Assembly: GCA_942486035.1 (NCBI GenBank)
Contig: CALNXK010000530.1
Location: 1 to 64,000 of the forward strand
From: Porites lobata
Taxonomy: Eukaryota > Cnidaria > Anthozoa > Scleractinia > Poritidae
DNA: 64,000 bases
Direction: 5' to 3'
Below the pieces are notes generated by a model that had not been told where the DNA came from, did not search any database, and worked only from the letters and a program-made list of their open reading frames with translations. The position numbers and the translations under genes are program-made. Positions 1 through 11,700 of the stretch are shown here, one piece after another. The stretch's first letter is position 1; each line of letters opens with the position of its first letter.

Positions 1-476
1 CAAAACAATGAATCTAAATCTAAAGCATATCTAGTAAGCATCAAATTTTTAACGCTGAAAACAACCCTTTTCTTTCGTTTTAGAGCTGTGTACTATATAC
101 TAAAAAAATTCCAACGATATTGGCTACGTGACCAATTTTCATTTAATTATCTTTTATTTTGCCACCAGCTTTAACTCTTAAAAGAAACGATTCAATTTTC
201 ATAAGCTTGAAAACAAAAGCGAAGTAATGATGAAAGGCCAAAATCAGTACTTAGCCCACCTTCGGATCCAAGTAATTAACCTTCTTTTAAAAACCTGCAT
301 GTAAATCAGACGAACTAGGTCATCTTTTGTTGGCTTGACATAGAATACGATGTTAACAATGTGCATCTCGTTAAATGCGAAACTCGTTTTGCGAATAAGA
401 CCAGCCGCCTTCTGAGCTTGTACTGAGGGCGATGTAGCACTCGTAATAGCTGCACGTTTTTGGCGATAGCCTCAAG

Positions 477-1600
477 ATGTCACTATTCAACAACCAACGA
501 CAAGCGAACATAAGAGTGGTTTTTCGCAAATTTGACAAAGATTCCGACGGATTCATAACTGTTAAAGACCTCATTAGCGTTTTCAGGGAACTTGGCGAGG
601 ATGTCAGGGAAGATGAACTGAGAGAACACTTTCATAACGCAGGTAGGGGACATGGATGTGAAAAAAGGAATTTCGATAAGTATGATCTTTTACTGCGGCG
701 TAAAAAGATGCAACTGTAAGTTCAAAGAGGTAACTGGTTACTTCTCAGCAAACCACATTATCGAAATCTTCTATCACGTTCTGATAACTATTAGGTCTAC
801 AAAGAAATTTCTCAAGTTTTTAAAGTTAGACACTAGTTAAAAGCTCACAGTTCAGCAATTCCACTGACTGGCTAAGATTACTCTTTTGATCCTTACATAG
901 TACACAACCGTGAGAGAGTAATTCAGGACTTCACTAGATAGAGACTTCTTCATCGGCCTTGGATCATTACTTTTAAATAAATCATTTCGATCTCTGATTA
1001 AATCCTCTATCACACCCATTTCTTGTAATTACAAATGTAGGAGGGTCAAATAGGATAAACTACATCTCACCTTCCAATATTAGAGCCAGTGTTGAAACCT
1101 ACCCTCCCCAGGTACATAAATTACTGCAATTCTCTCCCCCTTCCATCCCTGACATTTTATGCCCCCGCTCGAGGTTCACGTATTTCTAGTTATTTTTAAA
1201 TAAATCATTTCGATATTTAGCATTAAACTGTAATGGTTCACAGTGATATGCCATCGAGTCAACTCGTCGCTTGAACCAGCTTACTTTTTCTCGTTTATTT
1301 TCAGGCCTGGGACACCGACCAAACACGCTTATATCTTATGACATTTTTCACCAGATATCCAAAAAAATCCTGCGTGAATCGAGAAAGGAACGACGTCTTA
1401 AAAGAGTGTTTCAAGAGTTCGACGCAGAAAAGAAAGGCTACATCGAAGGGCATGGGATACGGCGGGTTCTTCGAAGACTTCACATTGATCATACAGAGTC
1501 AGATATAGACTTAATGATGAAAATGGCAGATACAAAGGGAGATGGAAGGGTACATTTTGAAGAATTTCTCCAGATTTTCAACGACTCAGATGATATATAA
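477..1600 (+). CDS. EF-hand calcium-binding protein, calmodulin-like (two exons)
   Basis: Two exons, 477-642 and 1305-1600, join in phase 1 across a GT-AG intron (donor gtaggg, acceptor ttttcag) and give 153 codons, close to calmodulin's usual length. The ATG at 477 is chosen because an in-frame TAG lies about 27 bases upstream. Residues about 20-31 form a canonical calcium loop (DKDSDGFITVKD). A second good loop starts at DTKGDGRVHFEE near the C-terminus. The loops between them are degenerate: the second has lost its acidic residues, and the third (DAEKKGYIEGHG) lacks the last acidic ligand. Two working sites are therefore expected. By family knowledge it would be a calcium sensor. The exact orthologue is not recognised; a calmodulin-like or centrin-like member is possible. 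If POLA1 continues left of 3946, this gene lies inside one of its introns on the opposite strand. Confidence 0.8.
643..1304 (+). other. intron of the EF-hand gene
   Basis: Non-coding by reading frame, bounded by gtaggg and ttttcag. It holds a short repeated phrase (aaataaatcatttcgat) at about 975 and again at about 1198. Nothing else was recognised. Confidence 0.7.
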
Positions 1601-3149
1601 GAATTTCGCCATATACTATTGCTGCGGCTAGTGCAGAAAAAAACAAATATGTTTATTTTTAGTTGTTGATCGAGTTAATCAGATTGTCAAAAGGTGGGCA
1701 ATTGTTTTCAATTCCAGATCAAGTTGTTTCCATTTTGGGGATTATAGACAGGAAATTTGATTTCTCAAACGTTCAAAATTCTTTAATAGTTTGACTTGTC
1801 GTGAGATCTCTTAAGCTGTGAACAGTTTAAACAAAGTTGGATTAACAAACCGAACAAAACTTTTGAAAGGAGTCAGAATTTTGTAAGAATAACAACAAAA
1901 AGCTACAGAAATAATGAAAACAAAATAATATGTAAACGTCTATAGCACTCCGCTCTAATCAATTTTTAAGCAAAACGAAATTTTCCTTTTATAAGCAAAA
2001 AAAATCTAAAAGGTATCTAGAGGCGCATGTCCCTGAAAAATCAAGTGTCCTACGACTTGGGGTAAATCAAAACTTTTATGCTTTCAGATGCGAAGATGTG
2101 ATGCCGGCTTCGACAACTTGAAATTAGTATAAAGCAGAGTTACGCGAACAAATACAGGTGGTTTCCACATAAGGGAATACCTTTTTTTGTTTTTAAAGAA
2201 TTTTACAACAAAGTCATCGCACTTAATTCATAAATAATGATAAACAGCTGGCATACTTTCTTCTAAAATGAAAAAAGTAAATTTAAAACAACGTTTGATA
2301 GAAAAACAAAATAGGGAAGGAAGTAACACTGCAGGCATTTTAAGTCCGTCAGTGGTCACAAGTACTTTTCTACGTCATTTCAAAACTAATGAATGAAAAA
2401 AGAAACAAGGCTCTTATGGCAACTACTTGACGTCATTTCAACCGCAATATTTTTCTTCACGAAACATGGCAACAAGAAACAGCATGGCCAACGGACCATA
2501 GAAGCGAGGTTGTAAGAGAAAGACCAATCAGAACACAAAATAAAACGCAGCCGGTGAGATCACTGGCTGTTCAGCTATCTCACCTATCAAGTAGAAACTC
2601 GAGAAATTCCTCAGCGAAAATTAGCGATTCTCCTTTTTTTCGGGTCTCAAATAGCGGTTATAGTTCTGGCACTCCACGCGCGTTTCATGGTACGACTTGC
2701 AGGCAAGTCTTAAGTTCGCGCAATGTAGAAACTGGTGTGGACACATTACCTACTGTCTCAATAGAGACCTTAGGATACACCGTTTCCGTGTACGGTGACG
2801 GGTGAATTACCCTTACCCCTAGCCGTAAAGACGGGTTATACTGTCTCATACCCTGAAGGAAACGCCGACTAGGCTACCGGTAAAGTTACTGTAATAATAG
2901 ACCTCAGATACGCCGTTTCCGAAGCACAGTTAGGCCGGGCAAATTACCCTCACCCCTACCCCCAGAGGTAAACACAGGTAGAATATCTCTTACCCCAGAG
3001 AAACGGCTTACCATCCGGGTTAAGCGTTAGGACCAATAAACACCGATTACTTAAATCACAGTCTCCTTTTCTAGTATAAACAGACGACAAAAACGACAGT
3101 GCATCTTACGGTTCCTTACCTAAGACTCGTGCTTTGTTATTGTCCTTCA
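1601..3149. other. region without a recognised gene
   Basis: It follows the EF-hand stop. An open frame of 83 codons runs 2554-2805 (+) but starts at GTG, has no ATG and is serine-rich; I do not call it a gene. Around 2765-3020 there are two related stretches of about 120 bp, each with a version of gccgtttccg and aattaccct.acccct, so a diverged local duplication is likely. No POLA1 exon was found on the - strand here. Confidence 0.5.
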
Positions 3150-3628
3150 TAGACCTTGTCACGGTTTTCAACGCAATCTTGACGAGTAGGCAAACGCGTG
3201 AGAAATTACAGTGTTTGTATGAGAATCTAATATCGAATAATTTCCGTAGAACGACTGTTCTGAAAAAGATATCAATTGTAAACTAAAGCTACAAAAGCAA
3301 AGGATTGTGCGGAAGCGTACCTGTGCTTAAATTTCCCCAGAGGCTTGCTTTAGATTTTCCATATATTTGTCTGTAATTTTCCCGGGACGTTCTTACAGAC
3401 AAATGTATAGGGAATTTAAAAAGTGGTTCTAGGTCTTCTAGTGCATGTAACACCCTCAAATTTTTTCAGTAGAATCCTCAGGAGTGAAGCTTTGGTTTAC
3501 AAATCATATTTTTTTCAGAACAGCCGTTCTACGGAAATTATTCGAAATTAGATTCTCATACAAACACTGTAATTTCTCACGCGTTTGCCTACTCGTCAAA
3601 ATGGCGTCGAAAACCGTGACAAGGTCTA
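3150..3628. repeat. foldback element with arms of about 140 bp
   Basis: The left arm, about 3150-3292, and the right arm, about 3484-3628, are inverted copies of each other with a few mismatches. Shared phrases are gacgagtaggcaaacgcgtg and its reverse complement, and acagtgtttgtatgagaatc. Between them, 3355-3412 contains a smaller palindrome built on tttgtctgtaa / ttacagacaaa. No open reading frame lies inside. It behaves like a non-autonomous foldback or MITE-type element. Confidence 0.8.
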
Positions 3629-3689
3629 CTGTCCGCTTTTTTTTTTTCGCCTCCATTATTTTTCCTTTCGCGATTGTATGTTAATGTAG

Positions 3690-3869
3690 TGCAGTAGAAC
3701 CTCGATATAATGAACCTCTATATAACGAAGTCCTTGGTATAACGAACGATTTACTTTACCCCTGTAATAGTAAAAAACGTGGAAAAGTTCCTCGATATAA
3801 CGAAACCTCGTTATAAAGGACAAATTTTGCCAGTCCCTTGGCACTTCGTTAAATCGAGGTTTCACTGTA
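3690..3869. mobile_element. mariner-like MITE
   Basis: The ends are inverted: gcagtagaacctcgatat on the left and aatcgaggtttcactgta on the right. The body has further cctcgatataacga phrases in both directions. The size (about 180 bp) and TA-bounded ends fit a Tc1/mariner-derived MITE. It lies just downstream of the last visible POLA1 exon in transcript order. Confidence 0.7.
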
Positions 3870-3945
3870 TCGTTTTATACGGCAAACTTAGTAAATAAAC
3901 AAATAAACAACAAGTCTAATGGTTGTTAAGATTTGCTTGTCTTAC

Positions 3946-6900
3946 CTCTCGCCCTTTGCTTGTCACAAGAGCGGCCAAAGGTTTGGCGTAGAAACGAGAA
4001 TGTGAAAATCCTAAGCAACCATACATACTGGAAAAAAACGAAGCGGATGAATAAAGGTGATGTTTCACCAGACGACTCGCAACGACGAATTTTAGCACAA
4101 CACAGCGTTGCAACATTGTTTTGAATGCCTGCAACATTGTTCCAACATCGCAACGCTGTGTTGCACTAAAAGTCGTCGTTGCGAATCATCCCGTGTAACT
4201 TTCAGGAACATTTAATTTTCTGGCTATTTGCTATCTTTAGAGGCTTACTTTACCTCATATTAAGTACATTTAGTCTGTAACCAGACCAACGTGAAAAAGC
4301 GTTGAATAAAAGGGTCCCAAAAAGATACTTTTTGACAAAAATAGTTGAAAAGTACACTGACTTGCATTATGTCGGTTTTAATTTATAGACGAATGACACC
4401 TTTCCGTTATATCTACATCTCATTTACCTGTTGGCAGTTAATTTCAAAGCTTTCTGTCTGATATCGTACTGAAACAAAAACAAAGGTCTTGGTTATAAAC
4501 AGGTTCTCAGAGAAATCTACTCGCGGGTGAGGGGTGGGGGGATTAACCCTGCGTGCTAGATCTCTAAACCCGTAAAATAAAGGAAGACTACTAAAGCCTA
4601 TGACTCACTGCTCAACATCGTTTAACAATTAGTTGCTCAACAAATGACGAACGATGTCGCCGCTTGTTGAACGAGTAGAAATAAATTACCCACTCGAAAA
4701 AGATTGACTGTCTTGCGCTACAGTTGCTCCAGCATTTTTTTCAGCTTCCATAACATACATTTCTAGCTGATGTCGGCTAACATCAACTTACTTGAATATA
4801 TTGATCTGATTCTCGATTGAGGTTCTTCATCATGCCTTTCACCTGCAAAAAAAAGGCTTGCGTTGAACAAGAAATAATGTTACATAGCTGGAAATTTCTT
4901 CCCAACAGCGTGCGCTCTCATTGGCTACTTCGAGGTCACATGACATCTAACAATAAAACTGTTTCCCGCCAAAATCTCTAGGCGGGCAACGTTGCAAAAT
5001 CTAAGATGTCAGAGGGTAACAGTGCACTGTTACCTGCGGATGTTGACCGACGACCGCAGTTACATCCACAGACGGAACTCTTAATCTCGTTTAGTCAGCC
5101 TTTCTTACGCTATCACCGTGCGAGCTCACAAGGGAGGCCTTGTTTGTATGTAATTAAAATAAAGTTGTGAAATGAATTAATCAGCATGTCACGATTCAAT
5201 CACTTTTTCAAGTGATTAAAGAGGGTATTTGAAGCTATTCAGTTTACTTTCCTTTTAAACAGCTAAAACGTACATCAATTGAATTCAAATGGTCCAGTTT
5301 TGTTATTCAGGCAACGAAACTGTGTGCTTCCTGTCATCTGTTGCTACTGACGGCAAGAATATACAGTGGAACCCCGCTTAATACGGACACCCCGTTATTA
5401 CGGACAGTTTTTCTTGTACCTAGCCCTTACATTTTCTCTAAATTCAACTCGCTTAATATGGACACTTTTTATTGTCCCCTTAGCGTCCATAAAGTGGTTT
5501 GGCTGTATAAGGATTGAAACTTTTCAAGTTTTAATGCTATGCATGCAAAAACCACCAAAAAATTATGGCAAATGCTGCCTCAGTAATGGAATTTTTTTTA
5601 ATAGAGCGATTTTCGTATGTCCTCGAAGTGAAAACACGCGAACAAAACAAGCACAACAAACGTAAGGAAATAGGGCGATTTGATTGGTTTATCGAACAGA
5701 TACAAACGCGGGTGGCTTTTGGTTGGATAAGCGAACGCTCGCGTGAAAAAACTTCATGCTCGAAGGGCTTTCTAGAAATCAATCGATGCTTCGCTTTGAC
5801 GTCATACTGCATCACGATTAGCCAATCGAACAGTGCCTTCTCCATATTAAGGTTTTCTTTGGCGGGAAAACAAAGAGGCCATGTTTTGATCTCTTCATCC
5901 ATTGGCTGATAAAACAAATAACGAACACTTACCGAAACCAGTTTTCAAGGTCATACGAAAATCGCTCTATCTTCTTCATTACACTACAGGAGCATTTTAT
6001 GTATGGGTTAAGGCACTAAACAATGACTTTATCACATGATTGACCTAAAACACTCACAATATCCTGGTGACAGAACACCTTAAAGTCAGAAACGCAGATA
6101 CCAACCTGTCTTCTTCGTTCTACCAACTTTCTGATCTCCGTTGGGAGGATTCCAGGCTCTAACTCTGGATCAGGTAACTCAACAACTTCATTGTCGTCGG
6201 CCTGTAGGAATAAAATTAACTACTTTTTAAATTTTCGCCTCTACAGTACAGAAAATCACAAGGCTTCTAGGAAGAATACTCTCCTAAGGGAGAATGTAAG
6301 TACTGGTAAAGAATAGTAAATCGAGAAACATTGTCCGTGTGATTGTTGAAATGTTGTTTCTAATATTGTCAACAAAACTGACAATAAATGGTGAAAGTGC
6401 TTTTCGAACCTATCAAAACAAGGAGGCAGGGCGGTTCGTGTGGTCTTACTTGAAGAGGTCTTACATACTGACTTTTTTACGCAGTTACACACCCCATTAC
6501 AAGCAAGAAAGTGCTGAAAATTTTCTCGCAATGGTCACACGTACGAATTTCATCTACAAACTCAGTCGTTTCAGCCATCTGGTACGGCATAGTAAGTACA
6601 GTCGACTCTCTCTTAACGGACACCTCTCTAAGACGGACACTTAGTGCCGGTCCCAAAGGTGTCCGTCTTAGAGAAAGTTGACTGTACTACCCAGTGGTTT
6701 TAAATTTCAACGGGGACCAGACAAGGATTTCAACCATAGGTTCAAAAGTTATAAACGTCTTGTACAACACAATAAACAAAACCACAGGAAAGTACTACTC
6801 AGGGGATTTTACTAAAACGGTCACACTTTTTATAAATTAGCATTTCATCCATACTGCACACTGCCGCTACATCTTCGTGTATTATAAGGTGTAAAAACTC

Positions 6901-8770
6901 TTGGCTTAAACCTGATAATACACTCCAGCTCGTTTTATAAACAGTACTAAAAGAACAGAAACTAATGAAATCAATTAACTCACTCCACTGATAGAGCCAG
7001 AGGTTGTTCTACTGATAGTAGTGAAACAAATGTTATATTCCTGAATGATGGACGGGTACAAACTGTTGAAATCCAGCAGCAAAATGTGTTTGTCGTAGAA
7101 ACCTAGATAAAGTACATTATATGAGAAACATGATTCACGCGAGTAACATCACGACCTATTTAGAATTTGCTGCACACCTGAATGATGATCGACATCCTGT
7201 GAAGTGAGAACTATGATTTTTACAAACGTCCCACGCGATTTGTTACTTAACTATCGTGAAAAAAATAACTCAGTGGTCCACAGGGGAAGCAATGAATTTT
7301 AACATACCCATTCCAATAAGAGGGGGTTAAATCATGATTTTCAAATGCAAATTAAAAATAAGTAAATAAATTCACGATGACAACTTTGTTTCTTGTACCC
7401 GGTAGCCTCATTGTAGAGATAAGGCGTCTGTTAGAAAGCCGCACTTTATTCCTCTTCAGTCCATCTGAACTCCCCCCGCCCCAGACTAATAACGGCACAA
7501 GTCAGACAGACCAAAAAACCCACTCTTTTTCAAATCGTGCAATGGAGATTCTTTTCGTTTTCCCCACTAAGTAACTTGGAACCTGGAACAGACTAAGTTA
7601 AATACCTTTCTTGGGATCTAACACAAGACCACCGGCGTAAGCTGGTTTTCTTCTCCCTTTCTTTGCGCTTCGTGTTTGTTCCTCCTCATCGTGCTCTGCC
7701 TCAACCTATAAATGAACGGAAAACGTATTATGATTCGACCCCCCAACAAAACTCTCTTTTTAAAAAGATGGTCAAAGCAAGCCGCGAGAGAACGCGCGAG
7801 TGAGCGGTGTCCGTCTCGCGTGCCACTCGCCCGTGACTTTTCACGAAAGCCGCCAAATGGAGTGCTTGTTCGCAGACTAGAGTTCAAGGCGCTTAATAGA
7901 AATAAGCCAGAATTTTTCTGGGAAAACGCAGGGACGCTTCGACAGTTTGTAAAATTAACACGGTACTGAATGTTGTCTTAATTCTCACCACTTGTTTTTT
8001 GCCGTAACTTTTGTCAGGGCAGATGAAATTCCTGTGGAATAAAATAAAAATATAAATCTGACTTAAAAGTTTTTTTTACTTCTCAATGATGCTTAATGTA
8101 ACTTTGCAACTGTGTTTTTCATGGCTGCACTAGGTAATCGACTGAAAAAAAATCATCCCAGTTTCTCAACAGATCATAATAAAACCAACCCCAACCGCAA
8201 CTTATCCGCACAAAATTTCCCCAACCCTCGTTCACAGGGTCCTCCCCTTACTCGTGGGAACGAGGTTGAAGATTTCCCGCGCTTCGCGCCGATCACCCGC
8301 ATTTGGTTCGAGATTCTTGAAAACTACCAACCTACCTCTCCCCCAACCCAACATTTTGCCCTCGCAAGAAGAACGAGTTAAAATTGGATTAGGGGAGGGG
8401 TAGGTGGGATAGTTTCCCAGAATCATATACTGCTCCCAAATTGACATTTGATTGTTTGTTTTTGTGGTGACAGGTTAGCGGGATCACTGTTGTTCTGGGT
8501 TTAGGACATTTGAAAAAGAACCTGCTTCGAAACCGAGCAGTAAAAAGTCTTACTTTTCGTTGAAGGCATGAAGTAAAAGAAATTCGTTTCTTTCTGATCG
8601 ACCGCCAAGAAGAGTGCGGGCCTGAAAACAAGCAAGATTATTGGTCATTGATTGTAATTTCAAGTTTCAATATTTTCAAACGGTAATTATACATGAAAAT
8701 TGAAGAGAATTTAAAGACTCACCATAACATTTCCAGCAATAGTCGTTATCTGTAGAGCCAGTGGTAGAAC
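3946..8770 (-). CDS. POLA1: POLA1-like exons 29-37 (polymerase palm and fingers)
   Basis: Exons 8723-8770 (VLPLALQITTIAGNVM), 8554-8621 (GGRSERNEFLLLHAF), 7989-8031, 7606-7705 (PAYAGGLVLDPKK), 6984-7102 (motif A: LLLDFNSLYPSIIQEYN), 6106-6201 (PGILPTEIRKLVERRRQ), 4792-4842, 4428-4468 (YDIRQKALKLTAN) and 3946-4027 (motif B: SMYGCLGFS...KPLAALVTSKGRE). The metal-binding aspartate of motif A and the nucleotide-binding lysine and tyrosine region of motif B are present. All junctions agree in phase. Exon 4792-4842 (KGMMKNLNRESDQYIQ) is more diverged than its neighbours. The last exon has a proper donor (gtaaga), so transcription is expected to run on to the left, but no further exon lies between 1 and 3945. 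Confidence 0.93.
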
Positions 8771-11700
8771 CTAGAAGTAAAAATGATGTTAAAAAAAAGT
8801 TGAAAAGGGGGGAAAGGGGGCGGTGGCGCCCTTCCTCTCCGCAGTTTCCTCACGTTTTTTTTTTCGTTTTCGCGCCTTTTGAATTTCGCAGACCCGACTA
8901 TCTCGAAACCAAACCGGAGAAAAAAAAAATATCCGCGTTCAAACAAAAACAGACACGAGTGGACGGGGCTTTTATTTCAATTGGGGGACAAAGCGCAGAA
9001 TTAAAATGACGGAAGTTCAGGTAGAAAATTGATTATGTAACAGGAGGTCTAATGAGAGTGGAAATCACATTTTAAGGAAAAAAAACCAAGACTTACGTTC
9101 AAATCGTACATGATCCTTAGTGACAGCAAAGCGTCCATCTGAAAAAACCAAACAGAAAATGCATGAGATAACACAGCAATAACACACACAATCACAAGAC
9201 CAAAGATGATCAATGACACATATTGATCAGCACTTACCGAAGTCAGTTCAAACATGTGAAGGAGTTCGTGAGAAGAACTGGAGAAAAAAATAAAGAAAAT
9301 TTAAATTATTAACTTAAAGGACTTCTTAATGAATTACTACCCAAAACAAACCATTTATCCATCCAAAAAAGTCTTGATCTGTTAGACATCAGTCAACATG
9401 GGGGAACACTTTCTAACATTCGTGAGCAATAATGTGACGTAGGATGCAAGAACATTTGGCTACGACTAAAGATTTTCCTTGATTACTTACTTAAACTTGT
9501 TTGGAATTTCATCTTGGTCGATTTCTTCTCTTCTGGACTGAAGGACAGCCCACGATAGTGCTAGAAAAAATGGGAGAAAGAGAAGCGTGTATAAAACTCA
9601 GTAATTTGGATGTTAAAAAAGAGCGAGTCACGTTAAAACTGAGGATGCGCTTAGCATTTTACGCGCGCGACAAGGCGTTTTACCCGCGGCTCGGGAAAAG
9701 GCAACAAGCTTACCTCGGGGAAAGATAAAAATGATCGTAGTTTACCTGCGTCAAATGTTGTCCTTGCCTCAAGTGTTGTCCATCATACGAAAAAATAAAC
9801 CAAGGAAACTTTAAAAAGTTCAGCAAACCACGATCGCTATCGAGTAGTTTATCTTGGGTTTTTGTGTTAAACGATAAAATACCCGTCATAGAAACGCTAT
9901 GAAATTTCCCGCGTAAAAGATGCTCAGTGCGCGGCGACGAAGTAACGTGGGAAACAAACATGAGTGTGACCGCTTTTACCTCTTTATATATAACAACAAA
10001 TTGAGTGTAACCACGACCAATAAAAACGCTGGTAATAGTAGGCCGATGCTGTGGTTTAACTAAGCCAAATGCGGAAGGCTCACTGTTGAAAGCGCTGGTA
10101 GTAGTAGACTCCTTGTGTGGTTTAACTAAGCTAAATGCAGAAGGCATACCGGTTAAATCATAACTCTTGCATCTGATAAGCTCCTTGGAGGAGATCTTGA
10201 CATCGCAGACCATACGCCCACTGGTAATGCAGCGATCAAGGTTACCACCCTTGCCAAACCCGCCACTCTGGAAAAAAGATTAAAAGTATTGAAAATAACA
10301 CACTATTATTCGAGGCGTTTAGCGAAGGATAGTACTCTCTTAAGTTACATTTGGGCTGTAAAAATTGGCGCATCTTTCAGTAAAAAATCTTTAGAGAAAC
10401 TGAATCGGTTTTGCGGATATATGTTCATACTGTATCGGAGAGCAACCTAGTTCCCAGGGTTCTCTCCTACCCGCCTCCATGGAGCGGGTAGGAGAGAACC
10501 CTGGTAACGAGGTTGATCGGAGGGCTTTTTTGCCGGCACGAAAACCATAGCGGACAGGGCTTCTATTCACGCATAAGATCGATGTTTCGAGCGAAGCTGC
10601 GCGGCGCCGAACTCTAACATGGAGAGACACATATCGGATAAGTGTTCCAGGTATAGAGTGAACAAAGCCTAAAGGTGATGTTACACGGGACCATTCGCAA
10701 CGACGATTTTTAGCTCAACACATCGTTGCAATGTTAGAACAATGTTGTAACTATTCGAAACAACGTCGCAACATCGTTGCAACGCTGTCACAGCGTTACA
10801 ACAATGTTGCAGTTCGCAACGACGATTTTTAGCTCAACCCATCGTTGCAATGTTAGAACAATGCTGTAACTATTCGAAACAATGTCGCAACTAGGGGTGT
10901 AAGGATTCATACTCCTTGCGATTCAATTCGATTTCGATTATTGTCTTTCGATTACGATTATTTCGATTCGATTATGTAAATGTTTCTTAATTCTTATAAC
11001 ATAACGTGTAATGTTAACAAGACTCAACCCTAAACCCTCAATTTGAGAATAGTAACAGGGACAGGAGGATTCACAGTCGCTTGGTTCGTCGCCATGTTTG
11101 AGAACCCGACAAAGATGGTTTGCCTTATTTGGGAATTCTCAAGGGGTGGTTGAAGGAGAGCATTTTTACCAGGCAATACAAAATGGCGCACAAACTACTA
11201 TCGTCTTTGCTCGTCAATCAAAAACGCACATTTTAAAGACTTCTGGATTCTGATTTTACAATATAATAACTCTCTGAGGGCAAGGTGTGCAAAAATCGAA
11301 GCAAAATCGAAACGTGGAAGCAAAGAATCGTGAATCAAACCGAACGGTCATAATCGCGATTAATCGAGAATTCGATTAATCGTAACACCAATAGTCGCAA
11401 CATTGTTGCAACGCTGTCAGTGTTGCGCTAAAAATCGTCGTTGCGAATCGTCTCGTGTAATATCATCTTAAGCAACAACGACAGCGACTTTGCACGTGCA
11501 TCACGCATTTTTGTAAATTTGTTTGTCATCAGGGAACTTAAGCAACAACGGCGGCGGACGCAACAGGTACGGCAACAAAGCAATAGGTTAAGATTGACAA
11601 AACAACAACTTTGCACGTGCATCACGCTTTTTTGTACATTTTTTAGCCGTCACTGCACGACTACAACGTGAAAGTGCTTAATTTCACGTTTTGTCGAGGA

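Noticed and set aside
2554..2805. Open + strand frame of 83 codons
   Set aside because: It has no ATG, is low in complexity and overlaps a local duplication.
5537..5917. Frames of 114-126 codons on both strands
   Set aside because: They lie inside a MITE with clear inverted ends and overlap each other antisense; no domain or splice context.
9710..10213. 167-codon - strand frame
   Set aside because: Only its first part is real: it is the end of POLA1 exon 10150-10267 read through the donor into the intron.
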